Made by a program: the position numbers and the translations under genes. Of a DNA stretch of 64,000 bases, positions 27,371 through 35,405 are shown piece after piece; within the stretch, counting starts at the first letter, position 1; each line of letters begins with the position of its first letter. The notes beneath the pieces were generated by a model. It made no database searches and was not told where the DNA came from. It saw only the letters and a list, made by a program, of their open reading frames with translations. The stretch covers positions 1,793,205 to 1,857,204 of the forward strand of contig CP098402.1 in assembly GCA_025916675.1 (NCBI GenBank), given 5' to 3'. The DNA comes from Phycisphaera sp. (lineage in GTDB: Bacteria; Planctomycetota; Phycisphaerae; Phycisphaerales; UBA1924).

Positions 27371-27858
27371 AGATATCTATTGGAGCCGACCACCGCGGCC
27401 ACGACGCCGCACGCAGCCTGGGACGGGCCCTGGAGGCCATGGGGCACGAAGTAACCGTGCTCAATGGGGGAGAACCCTCGGATGCTCCCCAATCGTGCGA
27501 CTATCCCGAGCGGGCCCACCAGGTGGGCTCCTCGGTCGCCAGCGGCAAGGCCGACAAGGGCGTGCTGCTCTGCGGCTCGGGCATCGGCATGTGCATCGCC
27601 GCCAACAAGGTCCACGGCGTGCGGGCGGCCCTCGTCCATGACGAGTTCACCGCCCAGATGGCCAAGAGCCACAACGACGCCAATGTGCTGTGCCTCTCGG
27701 CCGACATGCTGGGACAGCGGCTGATCGAGCGCGTGGTCGAGGCCTGGATGACCGCCGAGTTCGAGGGCGGCCGCCACGCGCGGCGGGTCGCCAAGATCCA
27801 CGCGATCGAGCGGGGCGAGGACCCGGCATCGGTGAGCGGAGAATCGGTGACGGCGTAG
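27367..27858 (+). CDS. rpiB: Ribose-5-phosphate isomerase B
   Basis: The 163-residue protein has the RpiB/LacAB hallmarks. MKISIGADHRGHDAARSL supplies the phosphate-binding start, and LLCGSGIGMCIAANKVHGVR holds the catalytic Cys region. NDANVLCLSADMLG lies further on. It interconverts ribose-5-phosphate and ribulose-5-phosphate in the pentose phosphate pathway. Its ATG overlaps the fusion gene's stop (ATGA), so the two are translationally coupled. Confidence 0.95.
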   Translation: MKISIGADHRGHDAARSLGRALEAMGHEVTVLNGGEPSDAPQSCDYPERAHQVGSSVASGKADKGVLLCGSGIGMCIAANKVHGVRAALVHDEFTAQMAKSHNDANVLCLSADMLGQRLIERVVEAWMTAEFEGGRHARRVAKIHAIERGEDPASVSGESVTA

Positions 27859-27979
27859 GAAACCTGGCCCGAGAACAACGCGTCGTCCCGATGCGCCGAA
27901 CCCGGCTTGGGCTCTCCCGTATTACAAGTCGATAACTCGTAGTACTCGCCCATCGCACGGGCGACAGGGGGGCCACACC

Positions 27980-28375
27980 ATGACTTTCAAGCAGACCACG
28001 TCGAGCGATACAGCACCCATCGCATCACCGCGCAGTTGGCACCGCCGTCTCAAACGCACCGGCATCGGTCTTGCCGCCGCGGTGTTACTCACCATCGGCG
28101 TGCGCACCACGGTGGCCGAGGTGTTCGTCGTGCCGGTGGCCTCGATGGAGCCGGAGATCCCACAGGACGGACGCGTGCTGGTGTACAAGCTGGCCGGCGA
28201 CTTCCAACCCGGCCAGATCATCGCCTATCGCCACACAACCGGTGCGGCCTGGCTCGGCCGCGTCGACGCGTTTGACACGGCGACCGGCGAACTCACCATC
28301 AACCGTAACGGCACCGGTCAGATCATGATCGACGAATCTGCTGTCATTGGCCGCGTCGTCCTCAGCACTCGCTAG
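27980..28375 (+). CDS. Signal peptidase I-like protein lacking the usual catalytic base
   Basis: The 131-residue protein has one membrane helix (about 26-44). It carries the S26 box around the catalytic serine (VASMEPEIPQDG, S55), followed by VLVYKLAGDFQPGQIIAYRH. In signal peptidase I the next box supplies Lys (vKRv) and in the ER/SipW type His (iHRV). Here the aligned stretch reads WLGRVDAF, with Gly at that place. The protein is also short and lacks the substrate-domain insert. It may be an inactive relative or use another base. ATG 27980 has AGGGGGG upstream. It is 121 bases after rpiB. Confidence 0.75.
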   Translation: MTFKQTTSSDTAPIASPRSWHRRLKRTGIGLAAAVLLTIGVRTTVAEVFVVPVASMEPEIPQDGRVLVYKLAGDFQPGQIIAYRHTTGAAWLGRVDAFDTATGELTINRNGTGQIMIDESAVIGRVVLSTR

Positions 28376-28484
28376 TCGTTGCGCTTTGTCAGCTGGCCTC
28401 GCGTCATTCTCAAACGAGCAACCGGGGCAGGGCTCGCGTCCCACCCCGGCATTGCCCGGATCCCAACCGATCGTGTATGCGGCG

Positions 28485-29159
28485 TCAGGCCGCCACGCTC
28501 ACCGGCCCGCCCTGGCTGCCGGCGCTGCCGAAGTCGAAGGGCGCGGGCGTGCTCCAGTCGCCCTTGACGTTGTTGCTCAGCACGACCCGGGCGCGGTACT
28601 CGACGCGGCGTTGACCGATCGGCACGGCCAGGTCGAGGTACTTCTTCTCGCCTGTCGTGGTCAGCGGCTGCCAGCCGCCGTCGATGCCGTCGAGGGGCGT
28701 GATGCGGCGCTGGACCTCGAAGCTCGCGCCCGAGCCGGCGGCAACCTTGAAGCTGAACTCGACCGAGCCGTCGGGCAGGCCATCGGCCAGCGCCTCGGTG
28801 GGCGTAGCCGCCTCGCTGCGCGGGCTGGCGGGCTTGGGCGCGGGGATCAGGGCGCGGTTGTACACGTCGGGGTCGCCGGTGCTCTTGGCATAGCCCTCGA
28901 TGATGCCGATGAGCCCGCCCAGGTTGGTGCGCAGGTCGGCGGCGGCGTTGTCCTTGGTGCTCGTGGCCGCGGTCGACAGGGCGCGGATATTGACCACCTC
29001 GTCCATGGCCGCCTCGAGCGATGCCAGCTTTCCGGCCGCTTCGGCGACCTGGGCGGCATCGACGCCGATGTCCGGCGGCGAGCCCTGGCCGGCCCAGGCG
29101 GTGATGCGTTCGGAGGCCCAGGTGATGAGTTCGCTGTCCTTTTCGGGGACTCGTGGCAT
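28485..29159 (-). CDS. Unknown two-domain protein, family member B (helical domain plus FN3-like)
   Basis: The 224-residue protein has the same plan as members A and C. A helical N-terminal half (LITWASERITAWAGQGSPPD ... IEGYAKSTGDPDVYNRALIP) is followed by a short Pro/Ala linker and a beta domain (SVEFSFKVAAGSGASFEVQR ... VEYRARVVLS). A Gly-rich end closes it (FDFGSAGSQGG). Shared positions with A include W-x(n)-I-x-AW-x-x-QG, the D-P-x-VY near residue 98 and the IP-x-P linker start. There is no signal peptide. ATG 29159 has GGAGTGG upstream. Function unknown. Confidence 0.78.
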   Translation of the reverse strand: MPRVPEKDSELITWASERITAWAGQGSPPDIGVDAAQVAEAAGKLASLEAAMDEVVNIRALSTAATSTKDNAAADLRTNLGGLIGIIEGYAKSTGDPDVYNRALIPAPKPASPRSEAATPTEALADGLPDGSVEFSFKVAAGSGASFEVQRRITPLDGIDGGWQPLTTTGEKKYLDLAVPIGQRRVEYRARVVLSNNVKGDWSTPAPFDFGSAGSQGGPVSVAA

Positions 29160-29499
29160 TGTGACCACTCCATGTCTGGCGGGCCGTCCCTGCGAGAGGC
29201 ATGGCACGCGTTCGCGTTTCGCCGCGAGGGTCCGGACCATCCGGACTCGCGGCGTTCTGGAGGGTTCATCGGGGTTGTGTGGGGGCGGCTTGAGCGGGTA
29301 TCGAGGGAATCGGGAAGATTTCCTGGAACGCGGCCTCGCAGGCCGGAAAGAGGGGATCACCACAGAGGCACGGAGGCACAGAGGGAAGATGAGCAGGAAG
29401 TGGGGTGCTCCGACCGAGCCGCGTGGGTGACCACGCGGACCTCTTTCTTATCTTCTTCTTCCCAATTGCCTATTGCCCAATGCCAATTGCCCTCTTCTC
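29160..29499. repeat. Repeat-rich gap between family member B and an FG-GAP dockerin gene
   Basis: The 340 bases contain a degenerate ACAGAGGCACGGAGGCACAG tract (29352-29372) and a 20-base hairpin CCGCGTGG-GTGA-CCACGCGG (29419-29438). Near the right end, and running 30 bases to 29491, is an AATTGCC-type arm with three ATTGCC-like motifs (29461-29491). The part adjacent to 29160 should contain the promoter of member B. No gene is seen. Confidence 0.65.
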
Positions 29500-30864
29500 T
29501 TACGAGCACCCCGCATCGAACGCCGTCTGGAACGCCAGGAAGTCGAAGATGGTCAGCTCGCCGTCGCCGTCGAAGTCGGCGATGGGGTCGCCGTCCTGGA
29601 AGAGGTTCAGGAAGGTCAGGAAGTCGAAGATGGTGAGGGTGCCGTCGGCGTCGAGGTCGGGAGCGCACAGCAGGCAGCCGAGGTCATAGATGTGGGCCGC
29701 GCCCACGGGGTCGGTCTCCGAGCCGCGTGGCTCGTCGTCAGCACCAAACACCGCGTAGCGGCCGTCGGTGCCCGAGCCGAAGCCGAAGCCAGAGGACGGA
29801 AACGGTGGCTTGGCCACATATATCTCACGCCACACGTCGCCGCCGCCTCGTCGGTACACATGGCCGGCACCGCCGGAGAGTGGAGTACCTTCTTCGGTTG
29901 CGCCAGCGACAAGGGTGTCACCCGAAAGGTCGACGCTCCAGCCGAGGTTAGTCAGAGTATCCGCACCCTCGAAAGCTAGACGCGTTGCCAGCTCCCACCT
30001 GCCGCCAACGAGATTATAGATATGGACCGCTCCACGAGCATCCGCTGGCGCACCTACGGCGAGCGTGCCACCCTCGATAGCTAATGCTTGACCGAAGTGG
30101 TACTGGATGCGATCCGGAGTGACCGGCCGTAGCGTCTGGTATGGGGTGACTAGGCCATCCGGTCCGAGGCGGTAGACGTACACAGCACCGCCCTGGATTA
30201 CCTCGCCGCGATCCTGGGCGGCCCCGATCATAAGCCACTCGCCATCCATGGCCACCACGGTGCCGAAGTCCAGGGCGACGCCGGGCTCCTCGGGCACAAT
30301 CGTCTGGCGGTGGACCCAGGATCCCCCGGCCAACTCGTACAGCTCGACCAAGTTGAACTGCTCGACCATCGCCCAGTCGCCGCTCAGGGCGACGAACTGA
30401 CCGAACCCTTGCACGTCGCGCACCGGCAGCAGCGTGCCGGTCTCGACCCAGCGGTCGCCGTCGAAGTCGAACACGAAGGCCGCGCCAAGATTGGCACCCG
30501 CTAGGTCACTCCCGATGGCACCCACCAGCAGGCGGTCGCCGTCAAGATCCATGTCGAAGCCAAAGAAGTCGCCCGGCTCGATGCTGGCGAGGGTGATGGT
30601 CTGGCGGTGGATCCACAGTCCTGTAAACGAGTCACGCTCGTACGCGTTCACCTCGCCATGCACGCACGACCCGGGCGGCACGCAGGCAGCCCCGCCCCGC
30701 CAGTCGGCGATCAGCAGATGCCGCTGGTTCATTTCCACGCGGTAGCCGAACTCTCCATATCGAGCGAAGGCCGGCGGCTGGAGTCGCTGGGGCTCGCAGG
30801 GTGATTGTCCGACCGCGGGCAAGACGAGGATCGAGAGAGCGAGTAAGGCAGGGACGGATCGCAT
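29500..30864 (-). CDS. Secreted FG-GAP/beta-propeller-like protein with GC-type dockerin tail
   Basis: The 454-residue protein has a signal peptide (MRSVPALLALSILVLPAVG) and about six or seven repeated blades with FG-GAP-like pattern, such as FGFDMDLDGDRLLVGA, FGQVALSGDW-like and FGTVVAMDGEWLMIGAA. Such repeats form an integrin-alpha-type propeller. Two dockerin-like EF-hands end the protein: DLDADGTLTIFDFLTFLN and DFDGDGELTIFDFLAFQT. They start after CLLCAPD and finish at DAGCS. ATG 30864 has AGGAG about 9 bases upstream. Confidence 0.86.
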   Translation of the reverse strand: MRSVPALLALSILVLPAVGQSPCEPQRLQPPAFARYGEFGYRVEMNQRHLLIADWRGGAACVPPGSCVHGEVNAYERDSFTGLWIHRQTITLASIEPGDFFGFDMDLDGDRLLVGAIGSDLAGANLGAAFVFDFDGDRWVETGTLLPVRDVQGFGQFVALSGDWAMVEQFNLVELYELAGGSWVHRQTIVPEEPGVALDFGTVVAMDGEWLMIGAAQDRGEVIQGGAVYVYRLGPDGLVTPYQTLRPVTPDRIQYHFGQALAIEGGTLAVGAPADARGAVHIYNLVGGRWELATRLAFEGADTLTNLGWSVDLSGDTLVAGATEEGTPLSGGAGHVYRRGGGDVWREIYVAKPPFPSSGFGFGSGTDGRYAVFGADDEPRGSETDPVGAAHIYDLGCLLCAPDLDADGTLTIFDFLTFLNLFQDGDPIADFDGDGELTIFDFLAFQTAFDAGCS

Positions 30865-31130
30865 CGGAAGGGCTCCTTGGAAGTGTGTCGTCACCCATAA
30901 GTATGGCGATTCTGTTGACCGATTGCAAGAGAATTTTGGTTATCGCGTGGCCGACTCAACACAAATTTCTCTGTACTCCCACACGGACTCCGCACGGGGG
31001 GCGTACGTCCGCCGTGCGCCGGGTGAGATCAGACACCATCTCGTGTTCCGGGTTCGTTTCCCGCTTGACTCTGCCCGGCCATCGAGGATATTAGTTGTGG
31101 TCGTTCGCACCCCATACCAGGAGCACACCA

Positions 31131-32963
31131 GTGCACACACGCCTTGCGGTTTCTTGCCTCGCCCTCACCGCCGGCTTGGCAATCGCCCAGCAGCAGGTGA
31201 AGCAGCCCGCCTTCAGCACCCAGAGCATCGACCCCAGCGATCCGCGGGACCTGGGCTCGCGCCCGGTCGACGGCGGCGTGGGCGTCAACGCCGAGGCGGT
31301 CGTCGTTACCAGCAACATGCGGCTGCGGCTCTTCGCCCGCACGGGCGGCCAGCCGCTGGCCGACTTCGGCGTCGAGGACGCCACCTTCCCGTTCAAGAAG
31401 GTAGACGTGCCCTTCGGCCGCTTCTTCGACCCGCGCGTGGAGTACGACAAGGCGAACGATCGCCTGTGGATGATGTACGTCGAGGACAACATCCGCTTCC
31501 CAGGAGGCAGCGGCGAGTTGGCCCGGATCCACCTGGCGGTCTCCCAAGCCATTCCTGCAGGTGGACTTAACTCTTTCAACAGCGATGACTGGCACTTCTT
31601 CACCGGTATTGGCGCATCCGGCACTGACGGCGACGCGCTCAATCTTGGCACTCCGATCGATCCGCAAACGGATCCGCGGGTCACCCCGTTCCGCATTAAT
31701 CAGGGTCATAATCCCTTGGCAACGCTGGCTGACCTCCCCGCCATGGCCATCGACGAACGGGCAATCTACCTCACGCCTTACAGCCGACCCGAAATCCTAT
31801 TTGGCCAGACTTTTGGCACGGTTGCCATTATCCCGCTGGAACACTCCAACGGCTCACTCTTAAACGGCGATCGACCAGACGAGAGTGACATCATCATGCT
31901 GTGGCGAAGCCGGCTAGCGAGTACGGCTACAGAGACGTTCGTACCTGACAACTCCATCGAGTCCTACGCCGTGCAGGAGCCATTCGAGCAGTTCGCCAAC
32001 GCCCAGTTCTTTGCGAGTCATCCCGTGGAGAGCGGGCTGAACACTGGGATCCGGCTCGCCGGGCTCTGGTACGACGACGCGCCCGGCACCACGCCCGAGA
32101 ACGAGCGATGGAAGTTCGAGCAGCGGTTGAACGTCGGCCAGACGGCCCTGGACGACATGGCCCTGAACCCCAACCCCGTGACGGCCAACGCGCTGCGATT
32201 CTTTGACAGTGGCAGCTACAACCCGCAGTTGCCGATGATGAACGAACTTGATGGCGTCACCAGCGCCTTCTATACCTCGGCGGTGCTCGTGCGTGATGCG
32301 AACAACAACCCCCGCATCTTTGCCGCCCACCACGCTACCCCGAGCGACACGTCGCTGATGACCGATGCGCCTGCCAATCGTTACGTGGTCCAGTGGTACG
32401 TGATCGACCCGGACCTGACAAACTTCCGCACCACGACGCCGTGGAACCCGGTCGTTGTCGCCAGCGGACGGCTGGACGCGGGCACCGGTGACCGCTATCA
32501 CCCGACGATCGGCGTGACGCCCCAGGGCCAGGCGCACATCCAGTACACGTATTCGGACACCAGCACCTACCCGCAGATCCGCCAGGTGGTGCTCAACAAC
32601 ACTTACACGGCCCCGGGCGTGGAGATCACCGTGCAGGCCGGCCCGGCGGCCCCCTTCACGGGAACCAACTTCTGGGCCGACTACGCCGACATGCAGGCCG
32701 ACCCGCTGTTCTGCGGCTTCTGGTCGGTCCACACGCTGGTGAAGGACGCCGACGAGCGCAACGCCTGGCTGTTCTTCCTCCCGCTGAACTGCCAGAGCCC
32801 CGAGCTCAACGGTGAGGGCGGCACCGACCTCTACGACCTGGCGATGTTCAACAACTACTACTCCACCGGTGCCCGCCGGGTGGACATGAACACCGACGGT
32901 ACGACGGACGCGACCGACGCGGCGATCTATCTCAACGAGTACGACAAGGCGACCGGGCCGTAA
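31131..32963 (+). CDS. Secreted protein with single dockerin-like C-terminus, unknown body (610 aa)
   Basis: The protein starts at GTG 31131 (AGGAG nine bases upstream) with the signal peptide VHTRLAVSCLALTAGLAIAQ. The long body has no domain I can name; it reads like an exported beta-rich protein (FFDPRVEYDKANDRLWMMYV). The last ~45 residues are dockerin-like: DLYDLAMFNNYYSTGA then DMNTDGTTDATDAAIYLNEY, which contains a full Asp/Asn/Gly calcium loop. Unlike the GC-type tails here it has no C-terminal Cys. The middle part (31.6-32.0 kb) is noticeably richer in A/T than its ends. A strong hairpin follows the stop. Confidence 0.82.
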   Translation: MHTRLAVSCLALTAGLAIAQQQVKQPAFSTQSIDPSDPRDLGSRPVDGGVGVNAEAVVVTSNMRLRLFARTGGQPLADFGVEDATFPFKKVDVPFGRFFDPRVEYDKANDRLWMMYVEDNIRFPGGSGELARIHLAVSQAIPAGGLNSFNSDDWHFFTGIGASGTDGDALNLGTPIDPQTDPRVTPFRINQGHNPLATLADLPAMAIDERAIYLTPYSRPEILFGQTFGTVAIIPLEHSNGSLLNGDRPDESDIIMLWRSRLASTATETFVPDNSIESYAVQEPFEQFANAQFFASHPVESGLNTGIRLAGLWYDDAPGTTPENERWKFEQRLNVGQTALDDMALNPNPVTANALRFFDSGSYNPQLPMMNELDGVTSAFYTSAVLVRDANNNPRIFAAHHATPSDTSLMTDAPANRYVVQWYVIDPDLTNFRTTTPWNPVVVASGRLDAGTGDRYHPTIGVTPQGQAHIQYTYSDTSTYPQIRQVVLNNTYTAPGVEITVQAGPAAPFTGTNFWADYADMQADPLFCGFWSVHTLVKDADERNAWLFFLPLNCQSPELNGEGGTDLYDLAMFNNYYSTGARRVDMNTDGTTDATDAAIYLNEYDKATGP

Positions 32964-32989
32964 GCGGTTCGGATATCTTGATTCACCCC

Positions 32990-33018
32990 ACGGGCCCGCT
33001 ACAGCGGGCCCGTTCTCA
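32990..33018 (+). terminator. Hairpin terminator after the 610-aa secreted protein
   Basis: ACGGGCCCGC (32990-32999), loop TACA, GCGGGCCCGT (33004-33013): a perfect 10-bp stem followed by the weak T-tract TCTCAT. It stands 27 bases after the stop. Confidence 0.75.
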
Positions 33019-33240
33019 TGCCCCTCCGAGCCCTCCGCGACCTCCGCGTTCACCATGCCGCGAAGGGGCATCCGCTCGTCTTCGAGCGCCTGTCCCGGCG
33101 CAGGGCCCCGCCGGCGAGGCGACCAAGAAGAAGGCCGCGTACACACGCAGCGCGGAAGGAGGGAGGCACCCCGCCCACGCCCCGCGGAGCGGGACCGGTA
33201 ACGAAAATCGCTCTCACGGCGTCTGGCGGCCGATCCGGCC

Positions 33241-33471
33241 CCTCGGAAACGATTTTCCATCGATGGGAAATCGTTTCCGATCGATGGGAAACCATTCCGG
33301 ATCGAGGGGAAATCGTTTCCGGGCGATGGGGAATCGATCCGGATCGAGGGGGAATCGTTTCCGATCGAGCGGATGGCATTTCGGATCGATGGAAGATGAT
33401 TCTCGGGCGATGGGAAACCGGGTCCGATCGATCCGATCTGATGGTTGGACGATGGGAAGCCCCCCTCCGAC
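33241..33471. repeat. 21-bp tandem array 2
   Basis: Eleven consecutive 21-base units, for example GATGGGAAATCGTTTCCGATC at 33262-33282. Units start GA[TG]GGG and end CGATC, with a variable middle. It lies in the 663-base gap between the convergent ends of the 610-aa secreted protein gene and ccsA. The rest of the gap holds the terminator at 32990, a CCGCGACCTCCGCG repeat stretch (33025-33050) and no gene. Confidence 0.9.
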
Positions 33472-33626
33472 CTCGGAAGACCTCGGCCACCTCCCCCGCT
33501 GGGAGCGGGGGAGGGCGTAGGACGAACCCCTCTTCCTTCTCCAACTACGAACACTTCACCCTACCCCTACTTCCAACCCCTACACACTCGCGCCGGGAGG
33601 GCTCCGCCCGACCAAGCGAAGCGCCT

Positions 33627-35405
33627 TCATGCGTAGGCGTGCAGCCCCGCCAGAAGTAAGTTCACCCCGAAGTACGTCCACAGCATGATCACGAACCCCG
33701 CGACGCTGAGCCAGGCGGTGAGCAGGGCCTTGCCGCGGCCCATGATGAGCCGCACGTGGATGACGATGAGGTAGACGATCCAGGTGATGAGGGCCCAGGT
33801 TTCCTTGGGGTCCCACGCCCACCAGCGGCCCCACGAGTGGTCGGCCCACCAGGCGCCCAGCAGGATGCCCACGCCGAGCGTCCAGAAGGCGAGCTGGAGG
33901 ACGGTCATCTGGGCCTTGTCGAGGTCGTCGAGTGTTCGCGCGAGCGTGCGCGGCTGGCCGGTTTCGCTTGGATCACGCAGCGCAACCGAAGCGGCCTCGC
34001 GCGCCCCCTGGCGTTTGCTCATTAATGAAACTAACAAGTAGAACACGCTGCACAGGAAGCCGACGGTGATGAGGCCGTAGCTAACCAGCACGGTCGTCAC
34101 GTGGTATTTTAATAGAACACTCGTGTTCAGGATCGCCGCCTCGCGGCCGATGGTCTGGCCGGGCATGGCCGTCTGCGTCGCGGCGATGAGCACGAGAAAC
34201 CCAACGCCCGCGGCGGCGGCGCCGAAGAGCCACTGGCGCTTCAGCAGCATGAGCCCGGTCGCGACGACGGCGGCGAAGAGGCTCAGGCCCACCATCGACT
34301 CGAACTGGTTCTGGATCGCGAAGCGCTCCGAGATCACGCACCGCAGCACGAAGCCACTGGCGTGGAGCATCAGCGCGCCCGCGAGCAGGCCGACGCCCAA
34401 GCCGATCAGCCACTTGCGGCCCGTGCCGAACGCCAGGATGAGCGCCAGGAAGCTCAGGCCGTAGGCCCACATGCCCAGATCGAAGAAGCGGCCGTTGTTG
34501 TACATCAGCTCGACGCGGGCCCGGCCGGCGGGGTGGGTCTCTGGGTTGATCGCCGCGAGCTGCTGGGCAAAGGTCGCGATCGAGGCGTTGGCGGCGTCGG
34601 CGTCGAGGGCGCGCCAGGCGCGGCCGAGCTCGACCGCCGCGGCGCGGGCGGGATGCCCATCTGGAAGATCCTCGACGTGGACCCACTGCTGGGCGTTCGT
34701 TTCGGGGGCGACAACACGCAGCGTGGCCCCCGCGCCAGCAGCCACGCGCAGGGCGTTGTCGACCCGGCCGATCGATCGACGAACGGGCTCGAGGTGGCCG
34801 TAGCGGTCGAAGATCGGCTGGCTGAGCGTCTCGACCATGATCGGGCTGACGCGAGTCATGCGCAGCCAGAGGTCTTGCCGGTCCTGATCGCCCTGGAACG
34901 CCGCTTCGAGGTAATACTCGCGCACCGGCAGGTAGTCGATGGCGATCAGCGGGCGATCGGCGTAGTGGGCCGGGTCGATCGAGAGGTCGAGCAGCACGAA
35001 GAGGGCGTCGAACTTCTCTTTGTCGAAGCGTTCGGGGTCGGCGGCGGCGTAGCGCTCGGCCTCGCTGCTCAGCGTGGCACCGTCGGCGAGCACGAGGTCC
35101 TCGAACCGCTCGCGGCCGGTGATCGTGCGCAGCATCTCGCGTGCGAGCGTGTCGAGGATCTTGACACGGCCGTTGTGGAAGACGGCGGTGGCGCGGAGCG
35201 GAGAGAGGTCGATCGCGGCGGCGAAGGCGGCCTTCTGCTCGGGCGTCTGGCTCAGCAGCCGCGGCTCACCAAAGGGCGCGCTGTGGCCGTGGTCGTCGAC
35301 GGCGACCTGCGCCTCGGGGTGCTGGTTGCCCGCGGGTTCGAGCTGGGCGAGGGCCGATGTGGCCAGCAACAACACGGCCGCGATCGTGAACCATGAACGC
35401 ATCAT
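33627..35405 (-). CDS. ccsA: Cytochrome c biogenesis protein CcsA (system II haem handling)
   Basis: The 592-residue protein has a signal-like N-terminus (MMRSWFTIAAVLLLATSALA) and a periplasmic domain of ~290 residues. At least eight membrane helices follow. The tryptophan-rich haem motif WGRWWAWDPKETW (about 525-537) is intact. CcsA and ResB together carry haem outward and attach it to CXXCH motifs of c-type cytochromes. The N-terminal domain is longer than in plain CcsA. The first ATG (35405) overlaps the resB stop (ATGA) and has GGAGG 4 bases upstream; a second ATG at 35402 is an equally possible start. Confidence 0.92.
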   Translation of the reverse strand: MMRSWFTIAAVLLLATSALAQLEPAGNQHPEAQVAVDDHGHSAPFGEPRLLSQTPEQKAAFAAAIDLSPLRATAVFHNGRVKILDTLAREMLRTITGRERFEDLVLADGATLSSEAERYAAADPERFDKEKFDALFVLLDLSIDPAHYADRPLIAIDYLPVREYYLEAAFQGDQDRQDLWLRMTRVSPIMVETLSQPIFDRYGHLEPVRRSIGRVDNALRVAAGAGATLRVVAPETNAQQWVHVEDLPDGHPARAAAVELGRAWRALDADAANASIATFAQQLAAINPETHPAGRARVELMYNNGRFFDLGMWAYGLSFLALILAFGTGRKWLIGLGVGLLAGALMLHASGFVLRCVISERFAIQNQFESMVGLSLFAAVVATGLMLLKRQWLFGAAAAGVGFLVLIAATQTAMPGQTIGREAAILNTSVLLKYHVTTVLVSYGLITVGFLCSVFYLLVSLMSKRQGAREAASVALRDPSETGQPRTLARTLDDLDKAQMTVLQLAFWTLGVGILLGAWWADHSWGRWWAWDPKETWALITWIVYLIVIHVRLIMGRGKALLTAWLSVAGFVIMLWTYFGVNLLLAGLHAYA

